Source: Pictodentalium vernedei (taxonomy: Eukaryota; Mollusca; Scaphopoda; Dentaliida; Dentaliidae). Taken from it: a stretch of DNA of 64,000 bases. The position numbers were made by a program, and so were the translations under genes. The DNA lies in contig CM062296.1 of assembly GCA_031216915.1 (NCBI GenBank), forward strand, positions 454,894,287 to 454,958,286. The letters are read 5' to 3'. Positions 10,432-22,040 of this stretch are shown here, in pieces. Below the pieces are notes generated by a model. That model worked only from the letters and a program-made list of their open reading frames with translations, was not told the DNA's origin and searched no databases. Every line of letters starts with the position of its first letter. The stretch's first letter is position 1.

Positions 10432-13400
10432 TCACTGCCGGAACATAAAGCCTACATAGCTATAGTTGCAATTGTTAAGTGATCGACTTTCTGAGCAGCT
10501 GATAATGGACCTAAACAATACAGGTCTCCAGAAATGGATACAATATTTCTGAGATAAAAATTCGTGAATGTGGATGGTTGAGACCAATATGCAGCCTATT
10601 AAATCTATAATAGCAAAACTATACGTCAACCCAAGATGTAGAAGAGCTCTTACTTCATGAGCCGAAATCTTAAGCACAAACTGCTGAGTTAAGGATAGAT
10701 TATCCTAAGCAGTACCGATAGATAACTGAATGCATTAAGTAATGGAATGGACCGTAATGACCCTTCTATCAGGCATCAGAGCCAGAAGAAGCTTTACGTC
10801 CTACTGATAAACTGAGATCTGTTAATAAATACATAAAGGTCTATCCGGACAGAGTAAAGGCCTATGCCCGCTCGAAGACGGAAGGACCTTAAAAACAATA
10901 GGTTCCGGATATCATTAGGAGCCTGATTCTTAACCAAAAATACAACATTAGTAGTAAAGGTAATAGAGTTCCCGATACTACGAAAGTGAGAATCGTCCAC
11001 CGATAGTGCATGAAGCTCACTGACTCTTCAGCAGAAGAGAATTCTAAGAGAATCGCTGCCTTAAAAGACCAGAATTTGAAACTGCTGTCTCAAGGATTCA
11101 AATGGATGCTTTAGTTAATAAGAACCCAAGCTAAATTCCGAATAGGAATTAATGTAACGATTCTAGGTCTCCTATCGAAAAGTTTCACACTAACTTAGAT
11201 AAAGAGACATTAGGCTCCATTGTAAACTATCATGGTGTGCATAGGTATCAGATAACATAGACCTATAACCTATAAAAGTAACTGGCTGCAGTTGATCTCG
11301 TCAAACAAGTATACTAGAAAGTTTGCAATGTCTGGTATGGAGGAATCAAAAATATCAACATAAAGATCCCTACACCAACGACGGAAGACTCTCCACTTTA
11401 GCCGCATAGTATAGCGAAGAGGAGGTCCCTTTACAGTTAGGAATCGCGTCCACTGCTGGTCCTATACAGTGCTTGGTATGCAAGAAGGACCGCACAATGG
11501 AATACGTGAAGGTTGAGACCTTGCGGGTTGTGATAAAGTTGACACGATTTCCCCAGCGAAAAAAGATCCTCTGGTGGAGGAAGTTTCCGCGGTAAGTCCC
11601 ACAGTAGACATCTAAGTAAATTTATCCACCGTCTCTGTGGGACAACAGAATTGTATTGTGAATGAATAATTCTAGCAATACTTGCTGAATCAACGGCGAT
11701 GGAGGATACGCATAACCTATCATAGCGTCCTACTAGATCGATAGAGCGTTAACTAAATATGCTCAGGGATCCGGACACGGTGACACATACGTCTACAATT
11801 GATTGGAGAGTTGTGTCGCAAATAAATTATCACTGGGCACTCCCATTGATAGCAAATCTGATTGAATACTTGTTTGTTGATAGTCCATTCCGACGGCAAC
11901 AAACGACCCTTACGTGAAAGGGAGTCTGCTAATACGATTCGACAACCGAGAATATGACGAACCGAAACAGAACTTGGTGTTCTATAACAAACAGAAGGAT
12001 TCTTTCCGTTAAAATTAATAACGGAACCGAATGAGTGCCTCCCTGGTTCCGGATATACGCAACTACTGTCGTATTATCGGATAGGATTGAACATGCGTTT
12101 CTCAATAAAATTCATCCAATGACGTAGTGCAAGCCAACATAATATCCTTCCTTGGAAGTAAAGAGCTTGCCTAAAAACTGCGGAACCCAAAGACCCTGGC
12201 ACTTCGAATCCGTTGGGATCAAAATTGTGTCCCAACCTGTTTGACTGACATCCATCATAAACGAAAAACTCGGATCTGGCAACTACAGTGGAACTCTCTG
12301 AGTCAACCACCGAATGTTGCCCACGTCTGAATCTCTTGTTACACTTGATAAACAAGAGAACGTGTATATCGAGCAATTCAAGATTGCTGAAAGGTTGCCG
12401 TCGAAGAGAAGCTTCTCGAGACCGAAGCGACTCTGAGAGAGTTCTTCACCTTACTATCCATGCGTGTGGATGTAGCTAGGGGTGCGTCACGTCTAACCAA
12501 CTCCAGGTTGCCACTGAAGGGCGGAGTTATACGTGGGAAAACTACTGCCCCTGAAAGAAATCTCATTGAGGATCATATCCTGGAATTCTTTCTGTTGAAG
12601 ACGTAATGATAAACGTCTCAGTAAGGTGGTATACGTATGATAAAGCGTCTAAGTTAAGTCTATTATACATCATTGTCGTTTCCAACATCGTGGTTGGAAT
12701 TGACATAGACGGCGAAAAAGATAATTAGCAGTCTTCAGTCTCGCCGTCTTAGACGCAAAGGAACTCTCGGTAAGGCCAGTTCTGCCAATAAACAATTATT
12801 TCCTAGAATTCACGAAAGGCAGAATAGAGCATTGCGGACAAGAAACTATACTAGCATGTTGATAGCAAGCTTATATATATATAGCGTCGTTCAATAATTC
12901 AAATGTTCTAAAGACATTATTGGACTGCGTCGGCAACTCAGGGACAATGTCCCTGAACCGATCCAAAACTCCGTGTCCAATGACGCTATAGTCTCTTATC
13001 CAGCATCGCAGCAATGTAGTCCGACGGAACAACCTCTGGAAGATAATGCCGGAAGAAATGTATGGCAGCTTCTGTTGTTCCGAAAGGGAAAGCTCAAAAT
13101 CATTCGAATCCCTTTCGCCATCCTGTCGGACCCTATGAAATATTCGGTCGTCCGTACCTGATGCAACAGCGGAGCGTACCGACCCAGAGCTGTCGGATTA
13201 TTCCTGATCCGACCGAGAATCTGTCGTTTGCTGGGATGCTACGATAAGCTGTGCTATTTTGGATAGCACGTCCGTCACTGAGGCCTGTGGAGAAGCAGTC
13301 TTACGATGCATTGCCGCTGGAAGCTCCGTGTTCGTTACCCCGTGCATACTTCTATTATGCGAGCGACCGGAGAGTGCAGGCCTCGTGTCCCTTGGCTACC

Positions 13401-13950
13401 GGATGGCATGACCTGTTCGGCATGGAATCACTGAATGCCGAAGCTGGCCGGATTTTCAAGGTCACGTAGCCAATGTGCGGTCGTGTGCGCTGCTGTGAGG
13501 ATGAGGAAGCATTATCGACAGTCACTCGGACTGTCTATATAATGGAGCGTCCGGAGTGGCGGACATACGCTCCGAAGGTGAAATGTCTGTATCAGAACAT
13601 CCGGTCCCACATGTTGTTGCACGAGAGAGGAACCTCTCTCGCTCGCCGCCCGGACGGACCGGACGAGCTAGGAACCGGACTAACAGGCTTCCTCCGATCT
13701 CTCCTCTAATCCGTCGTCACTGGGTGTGTACTAAAGTCTATTATAGTGCTCGCATCACCCAAATCTCCATCCTAGACCGCAACGGACGAACCCAACTGCT
13801 GAACCATTCGATGAATGGACGCTACACCGGGTGAGCTAGCGAATGTCAACTCCGTCGATCCTACTAGGGACCTCTTAGGAGATTGACGTAATCCATGAGC
13901 ACTAATTGCCGCTAGCTCTTCATTAACTATGACGACAGAGGCACACTTTT
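10432..13950 (-). pseudogene. Decayed recombinase, RNase H and gag remnants of DIRS copy A
   Basis: Recognisable minus-strand pieces include LKISAHEVRAL (recombinase H-x-x-R box, 10.6 kb) and SVVDSESSTVVARSEF near 12.3 kb, which reads out of frame over the RNase H region. Gag-derived DNA lies at 12380-13900. All frames contain several stops and indels. RT sequence between RNase H and gag, about 1.3 kb in copy B (roughly 24000-25296), is deleted. The gag stretch 12833-12946 recurs at 13968-14078 beside the 5' leader. Confidence 0.8.
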
Positions 13951-14526
13951 GAAAAACATCTCAGTAATTTTGCGAACAAGAAACCAGATATGCTTGTACA
14001 TAGCAAGCATATAAAAAATATATATAGCGTCGTTCAATAAATCGAACGTATCTGAGACATTATTGGACTGTGTCGGAACTGAGGGAGATGCAGAACACTA
14101 CGCCTAACCACCCATAGGTGAAGACGTAAACATGGGGAAAAGAACAGAATACATTCTGTTATCCAGCTAAAACTCCCAAGAAATTTTAGTAATAATATTA
14201 CAGAAAATATGCCAAAAGCATGGGAGAATAGCAAGAGGGGACTTAAAGGAAAGGGAGAGAGGAAAACACTGAATAAGCAGTGTAATCTTGATAACAAGAA
14301 TGACCACAACAGGCAGTTGCCTCGAAAATAGGTAACTTAACATAATTTGATCAAAAAAAAATTTCAAGTTACAGCCCTGATTATTTTCTGTCACTCATTT
14401 TTCCTCTCCTCCTTCTATATCCTCCTTAGAATCACCATTTCACTAATATTTATGTGTCTGGCATCATTTAAACTGAGATTTACAAGCACAAAGATCAGTC
14501 AGATGTTAACTGATGAAGGGCCAAAC

Positions 14527-14717
14527 TAAGAATGATTAATGGCACCAATTTCGGGACGTCCTTGACACTGCGCATGCGCAGTAGAGGTGAAGTATGGAGG
14601 GCCATTCAGGACATGTTTTCTTTGGTTTTAGATGCAAATTTTGGGGATTGGGGGGCAAAATTTGTGTTTGGCCCTATATTTTAAGAGTTAGCACCAGCTA
14701 TGTCTGGGTCATTGGTA
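14527..14717. repeat. 5' inverted terminal repeat of DIRS copy A
   Basis: Complement of 9561-9751. It contains TGCGCATGCGCA at 14569-14580. The tip continues 12 bases outward (ending TATAAAAAT) before LINE sequence resumes. Confidence 0.9.
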
Positions 14718-14729
14718 CAGTATAAAAAT

Positions 14730-15261
14730 ATCTATTTGCAAGGTCTTTGGATGACAAATACTCTGGGAGTACGGTTGTCTTTTGATGATACAGAAGCTTC
14801 TCAAGAATGACAGACAGCGCATTAGGGGAATTAACATTAGCTGACAATAAGTCCGAAAAGTATTTCTGTTTCGCAGATTTGACCAGTTTGTTAACAACAT
14901 TTCGCTGGTTGACAAACATCTCTCTGTGAACATATAGTTTTGTTTGCCGCCACTAAAGCTCTAGTCTGTATCGTAAATCTTTTGCGTGCCTAATCTCATC
15001 ACGAACCACTGTGAGCAAGGGCATATGCTAAAAGTGCGTGTTTGCTTAGGCGCAAACTTGTCAATAACCTCTAGAAGTGAGCCAGTGAGGATGTATTCAA
15101 TGCTGTCAACAGTTTGCATCTCGTTAATTTTAGCGACGGGAGATGAAGCAATAGCATCTGCAAACTTAGCAAGGTCGATACTTCGGTACTTGCAGTATGC
15201 GACTTCCTTCCGGACAGGGGAGGGATGAGGAAGTGCCAAATCGAAGATAATCATAAAATGA
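14730..15261 (-). pseudogene. LINE linker between endonuclease and RT
   Basis: Minus-strand reading gives FVNQRNVVNKLVKSAKQKYF, SDLLSANVNSPNALS, LPEYLSSKDLANR, then DIRS copy A. This is the usual 'R..... V... ..A K..Y' linker of CR1/L2-group ORF2, upstream of the 'FF..KI..I' motif that resumes at 9523 (FFSEKIETI). A frame break separates it from the endonuclease. Confidence 0.75.
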
Positions 15262-15955
15262 TCAGAGATTTGCAGGATCAACAATTAATAGTTTTAATTT
15301 AACAAAATCAGCCTCAGATTCTCTGGTGATCAGCAGATCTAATGTGTGGCCATCTTTATGGGTAGTGCCACGAATATGTTGGCGTAAATTCATTGAATTG
15401 ATAAGATCACGTAGTTTAGAATCATCAATGGAAGTTTTCTTCTCCATATGGAAATTGAAATCACCTCCAATGATGAATTTTCCTGGCAGCGCAGTAATGC
15501 TTCCTAGGAAGTCTTTGAATTCGCTAATGAACTGGTTGACAGTGAATTTGTTTTTGGAGCTCTGTGGGGGTTGATAAATGACACTGAGGCAGATTGAGTG
15601 TGAGTCAATCGTTACAATGGTGTCAATGCACTCGAATGTTACCCAAGTCTGAGATGACTTACGCTTAACCTTCACAGTGTTATCACAGATTACACCCACA
15701 CCCCCACCTAGCTGTGACTTCCTGGGCTTGTGTGTTAAGAATCTTGCTGTTGGCAATGATCTCACCAACAGTCAATGTGTCGTCTGGAGTTAACCATGTT
15801 TCAGTTATCATGGATATTGAAATATTGTTATCGTCGATTTTGTCGAGTAAGCTTGCAGTTTCGTTCACTATCGAACGACCATTCACTAGGAACGACTTGA
15901 GGTCGTTAGATTTGGAATTGGTAGTGACTAAGTTCATAGGGATAAGATTTTGAAC
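15262..15955 (-). pseudogene. LINE apurinic endonuclease (EEP) domain
   Basis: Two overlapping minus-strand frames make up the N-terminus of LINE ORF2. The first (15937-15683) has LKSFLVNGRSIVNETASLLD and SISMITETWLTP, the endonuclease N-E motifs. The second (15768-15262) has GGGVGVICDNTVKVK, then SVIYQPPQSSKN, GKFIIGGDFNFHME (GDFN motif) and HTLDLLIT. The shift between them lies near 15700 (ARFLTHKPRKSQLGGG versus AQEVTARWGCG). The domain nicks target DNA for target-primed reverse transcription. It is inactive here as a gene. Confidence 0.85.
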
Positions 15956-16384
15956 AGTTACAGTTTTGGATTTAAATTATGTTGTTGTTTACTGCATTTC
16001 TTATTTTGTCTCTTGCGAAGGATGCCAAAAGATTTAATATTATTTATCACATCATCATTGAGGAGAAGAAAGGAGATGTAAGTCTTTAGATCACAGTTCT
16101 TGAATGATGGTTTTAATGCACGCATTTCCGTAGAAATGTATTTGAAACCAGAAAATATGTGATTTCAGATGACGAGTATAGTGGTCATTCTGTGTGTTGT
16201 GTGGAAAGCTTGTCATTCAGCAACAACACAAGCGCAGACAATGTAACTATTGTTTGTATTGAAAACAAGGGAGTTAGCAATGCTTCAATCTGTATGGATT
16301 GAAAGTGAAAAAAGATATATTAAGAGTGCATATAAATCAAAATAAATGAAAACAAAGTTTTTCTTTCCTGATATTCTTGGTAGC
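15956..16384. other. Unassigned A/T-rich stretch upstream of the LINE
   Basis: Probably the 5' part (ORF1 remnant or UTR) of the minus-strand LINE, by position only. I see no protein motif, repeat unit or TIR. It ends where DIRS fragment similarity begins at about 16385. Confidence 0.4.
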
Positions 16385-19300
16385 ATTCCGAATATCTTAT
16401 GTAGAAATACTTCCTGAAAACGATCTTGATAGCCGTAAGCCTTCTGAGATGACACTTCTCACCCACTGATCTTCAGTGACTGCTATCCAGTTTCTCGCGA
16501 AGTTTGATAACCTTCCGCCAACTGGCAAGCAATAGAGGTCTTGACCATCACCTATACAACTTATGAGGCTTACTGAGGAGAAAGCACATCCTCCCCGCGA
16601 AGAACCTCGTCCCATCGGCTTTGGGGCATCTGACCTATAATTCTGATCAGACCTACACTGCTTTCCCGAGTCGCTGTACTGACAACCTCCAGAGTAATTT
16701 TAAGAGGGTTTCTTGTTCCCTCGCAAGGAGTTCCCTTTTGTTGACTTAGATGCGGAACGTCCTCGCTTACCCTGGTCTGCTGAAGTGTGTTGTTGAGACG
16801 CCGACTTCAAAACCAGTGCTCAGGAAGCTTTCTTAGTAGCCTGCTCACAGACTAATGAAAGCTTGTCGTCAAAACAGAGTATGTCGGGAGAACGGAGCGA
16901 CTCGGAGAGAGCTTTTCACCTTGTCATCTAGAAGTGATGACGACGCAAGGGCTGCATCACGTCTGATCAACTCCAAATTTGCAACTATCAGGGCCGAGTT
17001 GTACGTGGCATACATGACTGCCCTAGAAAGAACTCTAAACAAGGAATAAACATCCTCAAATCCCTTCCCATTAAGATGTTGCGCCATAGCTCTGGTAAGG
17101 TGATCTGCATAGGACATCGTGTCCAGATTCGCTCTATTTGATGAAATAGCACATTCCATCACGTCCGAGTGTATGTTGAATGAAACAGGTAGGGACATAT
17201 CTAAATCCCTGGCCTGCTCATCTAAATACAAGGAGCTCTCTGGACATCTTCTTCAACCGTTTTAAATGAACATGATCCAAGGAACAGTATATTTATTGAA
17301 GATGTTGATAAGAAACCGCCTTTCCTCTAAGCACTAGAGAGTTTAAATAGTCGACATGGCCGAAGGCCTGTAACACCTGTCTAGACTGTACTGGGAAGGA
17401 AAAAACTTCCTCTTTCCTCCGCACGAAGTCTGCGTCTAAAGGTGACAGCAGACTCTCTCTAGTTGTCGCAGCTTGCTGATCAGGTGGAAGAAATTCAGTA
17501 TAGTATTGATGGATAAAATCCATCGCTACCATATGTTGTTACAAAAGGGAAGGGTAATCCTTTTCCTTGTTCCTTTCACCATCAGACTGAATCAGCTGTG
17601 ACATTCGGTCCATTGCATCAGGTGTGCGCAGATGACTGGACCAACCCAGCACCATCCGACAGCTCACTACCGGAGTCTACAGGAGGCTGCTCTTGCACTT
17701 GCTGGGATGCTGCGACCAGCTGTGCAATCTGCGACAGCAAGTCCATTGCCGAGGCTTGAGGAGCAACAGTTTTCTGTTTTTTCACTGCTTGGTGCTCCTG
17801 GACGATGTTCCGGAGATGGACCTCTTCTCAGAACGTCCCGATGATCGAAGCCTCGGTTCCCTAGCTACCGGATGGTCCGACTTCACAGGTGAAGACTGGC
17901 TCCATCTTCGCGCAGCAAGCAGAATATCCAAAGTCGGGTAGCTAGGATGCGGCCGAGTGTGTTTTGAATTGCAGTGGAGGAAGCCATGACTGTAGCCGAG
18001 GATGACTGCAGTCTAGACGGAGCGTCGCGAGCGGCAGGTGTGGACGTATGCTCCAGCTGGTGCAAGTTATCAAAACAACATTTGGCCCCAAATGTTGTTG
18101 GGTTAGAGAGGGACCTCTCCCGCTCGCAGCCTTGTCAGACCTCGATGAGCCTCCTGAAAAGAAACTTTCTGACTTCCTCCCTATTTCCGTCGTCACTGGG
18201 TGAGCTTTTGATTTTAAGGTGCTCGCTCTACCCAAATCTACACTTTCTTCGACCGCAATGGACTTACCCAGTGTCATGGCTCCACGGATGGAGAAACAAC
18301 TTCCCCAGTCGAACTAGCTGATTGCAAGGGATCAAGAACACTAACTAGAGGCCTTAGCCCTTGCTTAATATTCACGAGCACCTTTGCAGCTAGCTTTGTT
18401 TGCTCATCAGAGCGCAATGAAGGTAGCACACTTTTGGTGGGTGTCACAATACCATCACCATGTTCTTGTTCCTCTGAAAAAGAAACTGAAAAACTTGAAT
18501 TATCTTACAGTGAGAGTTCTGGCATAGGAATCTCACTGCCAACAACGTACTGTGACACCCATCTCCAATGTCTGTCATCCCAATTAACACATGTAGGACA
18601 AGAATCTGTAGGAGTGCATCGACTACAGGCAAGGCAACAAGCATGTAAATCCGAGGAAGACATCCTTCGCCTTGCATTTAGAGCAGTAAGCTTTCAAAAT
18701 ACAAAGTCGATAGCACTCCTACAAACTTCACAATAAAATATATGATAAGGATACATGAATAATAGCAATCACAACCAAATTCAAGTTCAAAGTTTTTGAA
18801 AAAGCCTAAGTTCTCAAAGGGAACATGATGAGCCCAAGGGCATCCCGATAGAGCCTAAATGTGGACAAAATCCAAATTTTTTTAACTACACTACCGGAAT
18901 CATAATCAATGTATCCTACAGTAATCCTACAGTGATATAATACTAAATACTACATATATTTGAAGACAATGCCAATGTAAACAACATCAAAGGAAAAAAC
19001 AGGAAACAAGACATCAGGCACACAAAAAGGCCTAAAGTCAGCAACCGATTTAAATGCTACCAGATGTAAAACTAGATCTTCCTACGAAGAAAAAACGATA
19101 TATCGGATAGAAGATGCAAGACCAAAATGACCTAACACCCCTAGGGTGAGGACGTAACCAGGGGATAAACAGAATAAACATTCTGTAATACACATTAAAC
19201 TCCCAAGAAATTTAATAGACTATTTCAATAAAAAATAGCCAAAAAGTTTAGGAGTTTAACAGGAGGGTATCCAGAAGGGATAGGGAAGGAACACTTAACA

Positions 19301-19520
19301 AGCAGTGGATAAAGAGTAAATCATTAGCAAAGAAAGATGATGTCAGGTGTATGTCCCGAAATTGGGAAACATGAAATAATTTTTATAATTATTATAAAGT
19401 TACAGCCCTGAACGTTTCCAACCACCGTTGTTCACTTCCATCATCCATTTACAGCCTTGAATCCACCAATTTTATCATTGATTTGTGTCTGGCACCCTCA
19501 AACATGAGGCTCTCCAGAGC
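16385..19520 (-). pseudogene. Truncated divergent DIRS copy: pre-RT, gag and leader
   Basis: The minus strand shows LPVGGRLSNFARNW and TEDQWVRSVISEGL (pre-RT region, 16397-16615). Next comes gag: SYADHLTRAMAQHLNGKGFE and ALIVANLELIRRDAALASSS (16869-17231), QQAATTRESL (17.4 kb), and a frameshifted N-terminal cysteine motif C-x2-C ... C-x2-C-x2-C ... C-x2-C with NWDDRHWR near 18580-18700. After this comes leader sequence like that of copies B-D (ACACCCCTAGGGTGAGGACG). It has no ITR, ICR, RT core or recombinase. It is more divergent from copies B and D than they are from each other. Confidence 0.8.
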
Positions 19521-19535
19521 CTATAATCGCACACC

Positions 19536-20345
19536 TGGAACTACATATAAATATGTGATTTCCTATAGTCTTTCCATGGTAACTATGAGCTGCAATTGTG
19601 GCCATGTGCGCAACATTACATCAACATTACATGAGGATCAATGGTAGAAGGTGTCCCAGTCTTCAATGACGTGCAGTTTCAAAACATTTGAATCCACCAA
19701 ACAGAATCATAGAATGTCTCTGGTGGCCATATTTTTTCCAAACTAACAGGAACAAAATAGAGGATCGTTTGTAGAGGGCCTCCTATAGACCATTCTTGCC
19801 AAGTTTTGGTTCATGGCGGCTCAGTAGTTCCAGAGAGAAGATGAAAATGTGATTTCCCATAGGGTTTTTCTATAGTAACTATAAACTGCAATTGTGGCCA
19901 TGCTAAACGATCAACACTAAATGAGGATTGTTGGTAGAGGGTGTCCCAGTCATCAACCATGCAAAATTTCAAAACATTTGACCCTGTGGTTTCAGAGGAG
20001 AAGAGTTTTTCAAAATTGACCAATCAGAATCAAAGAATGTTTCTGGCATCCACATTTTTTCACCCAACAGGAATAAAATGAGTAACAGTTGTAGAGAACC
20101 TCTCATTGACCATGTCTGCCAAGTCTGGTTCACATTGGCTCAGTACTTTCAGTGAAGATGATGAAAATGTGATTTCCTATAGGGTTTCTATAGTAACTAT
20201 AAGCTACAATTGCAGCCATAATTGCACCCCGATGAAGATTAAAATGAGGATCATTGGTAGAGGGGGTTACAGTCATCAGTCACATTAAGTTTTTTCTAAC
20301 CATTTGGCCTTGTAGTTTCAAAGAAGATTTTCTTGAAAATGCACA
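19536..20345 (+). repeat. P5 (left part): tandem repeats of the ~320-bp dimeric type
   Basis: Repeats of two alternating half-units: GAGGATC(A/G)TTGGTAGAGG..GTCCCAGTC.TCA and GAGGATCGTTTGTAGAGG..CTCC.ATAGACCAT, separated by TGATTTCCTATAGGGTTTCTATAGTAACTATAAGCTGCAATTG-like sequence. The same repeats resume at 28177 after DIRS copy B. No coding capacity. Confidence 0.75.
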
Positions 20346-21044
20346 CATTTATGAATTCTGTGTCAACAAAAAAAAATCAGTAAAAGAAGGTTAAATATTT
20401 TAAAAATTACAATTTTCTCAGACAGTATTCTCTTTCAAAATAGCTTTGGATAGTTAAAGGGTTACAGGAAACACATTTTACTCCAATTTTGTCAGATCTT
20501 AAAAGATATATATAATTACTGTCATCTAAGCTGACATGATATAAACAAAAAACTTCCCTGGTTTTCCAAACACCTGTCATCACTCAGTATTTTCTGATAA
20601 GTAACTTGACACTAATAATCAACATATACAGTTGAAATTGTTTACAGTAGTACAAGTCAAAATAAGTTGTGTAGGATAATCTTATAAACTATGTATTTTT
20701 CTCTTCCGACACTGATAAGACCAGAAGCTAACATCATTTTTCTGGAAAGCTCTCATTGATAGCTTTCCAGAAAATGTCAGATTCAAATCTTGTCAGGGCA
20801 GGAGCAGCAGTTTACTTAGTTTATTGCAGTTATGCTACAGCTTATTTTGACTTGTACTGTATACACAATATTTTTGTGTTTTTTTTCCCCAGTTCTCAGT
20901 GGAGAAAACTGAATCCAACCCTTACCAGATTCTCAAAAAACAAGTATATTGCTGACAGTACCGATCTTCGTGCAGACAGGAGAGGCATTGGGTTAAGCAT
21001 TAGATATAGCCGCTGGTGGCCACATATTTCCATGAGGATGGAAA
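20346..21044. other. Noncoding stretch with a fold-back element between P5 repeats and DIRS copy B
   Basis: No gene. 20640-20870 is an imperfect palindrome: outer arms AGTACAAGTCAAAATAAG / CTTATTTTGACTTGTACT and inner perfect arms TTTCTGGAAAGCT / AGCTTTCCAGAAA. The last ~40 bases (CTGGTGGCCACATATTTCC) look like P5 repeat again, so the fold-back sits within P5. Confidence 0.55.
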
Positions 21045-21098
21045 GTTAAAAAATTTATAGTAATTTATATATTTTTTATACTTACCAATGACCCAGAC
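21045..21098. repeat. 3' terminal extension of DIRS copy B
   Basis: 54 bases, A/T rich, from GTTAAAAAATTTATAG to CCAATGACCCAGAC. They reach 38 bases beyond the ITR. They are complementary to 21348-21401 in the ICR. Confidence 0.9.
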
Positions 21099-21272
21099 TT
21101 AGCTGGTGCTAACTCCAACAAAACCAGGGCCAAACACAAATTTTGCCCCCCAATCCCCAAAATTTGCATCCAAAACAAAAAGAAATCATGTCCTAAAGGA
21201 CCTCCATAGTACGCCTCTACTGCGCATGCGCAGTGACGCAGTCGTCCCGAAATTGGCGCCAATTATCATTCT
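21083..21272. repeat. 3' inverted terminal repeat of DIRS copy B
   Basis: 190 bp, exact complement of 27975-28164 by eye. It contains the palindromes TGCGCATGCGCA (21221-21232) and AATTGGCGCCAATT (21251-21264). Confidence 0.92.
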
Positions 21273-21347
21273 TACTGGCAGTGCCTGGTCAGCGCTATGT
21301 ACTCAGCGGGGAGGCAAGAGTTCCCAACTCCAGGGAGGGCCATCCCC

Positions 21348-21435
21348 GTCTGGGTCATTGGTAAGTATAAAAAATATATAAATTACTATAAATTTTTTAA
21401 CATTTTTATACTGTACCAATGACCCAGACTTAGCT
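21348..21435. repeat. Internal complementary region (ICR) of DIRS copy B
   Basis: 21348-21401 is the exact complement of the 3' tip (21045-21098). 21402-21435 is the exact complement of the 5' tip (28143-28176). Together they spell the complement of a joined 3'-5' circle junction, the sequence thought to allow circular cDNA formation in DIRS elements. Confidence 0.92.
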
Positions 21436-21925
21436 GAATAGTAAACAGGCTGGAGGGCCTAGAACATAGAGGAAAATCCAATAAGCTCAACTATATAGTA
21501 AAGAGGTAACCCCTTAAGGAGAAAAGGAGTATTAGGCTTTACATGTATCTTTCTTATTTAATATTAAATTAGAAAGATACACTACCCTTAATAATTGAGC
21601 ACAATAACATTCATGTTCTCTATTAACATCCAGTATAACCCTTATACTAATTATTTTTAAAGCAAGCCAATAAATAAAGTAGTCCAGAGAATTGAGACTC
21701 TTTATAATCATTTAAAAGTGTCCGAGTATTGTATATTAAAGCCCGTTTGACACTTGACGTATACAAATGCTTCACACCGAGCTACACTTTAAAAATAAGA
21801 CATGAATGAAATTAAACATTAATATTACACTTTAAAACCATCCCGGAAGCGACTCAGAAATACTGACTTGGAGGAGGCATTCCCTTGCTTTTCACTATAA
21901 AGCAGGTGACCTAAGGGAACACCCG

Positions 21926-21984
21926 CCCCCCCCCCCCCCCCCCTTCCCCTTGCCCTGGGTCAAATAGCCCAGAGCGAAGAGGGC
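21926..21984 (-). repeat. Poly(G) tract and adjoining hairpin downstream of recombinase
   Basis: In element sense, a hairpin-forming stretch (GCCCT...AGGGC, GGGCTATTTGACCC) precedes AAGGGGAAGGG and a run of about 18 G. The same arrangement occurs at the same place in copies A, C and D. Confidence 0.7.
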
Positions 21985-22040
21985 AGCCGGACGGAGTCAC
22001 TGCCGGAACAGAAAGCCTGCATAACTATAGTTGCAACTGT

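Larger units (their letters stand above)
9524..14729 (-). mobile_element. DIRS retrotransposon copy A, non-autonomous
   Basis: Bounded by the DIRS tips: a 54-base arm at the 3' end (9524-9577) and the 5' tip ending AGTATAAAAAT at 14729. The 191-bp ITRs (9561-9751 and 14527-14717) differ at only about two positions by eye. Inside, the recombinase (10.4-11.5 kb), RNase H (11.8-12.37 kb) and gag (12.38-13.95 kb) segments are full of stops and frameshifts. The RT domain is missing: RNase H sequence jumps directly to gag near 12360. The gag N-terminal zinc region is also absent, replaced near 13968-14078 by a second copy of an internal gag stretch (12833-12946). Inserted in the LINE without target duplication. 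Confidence 0.9.

Noticed and set aside
21251..21264. TGGCGCC as a tRNA-Lys primer-binding site
   Set aside because: It is half of the palindrome AATTGGCGCCAATT inside both ITRs. DIRS elements are not known to use an LTR-type tRNA primer site, and there are no LTRs.
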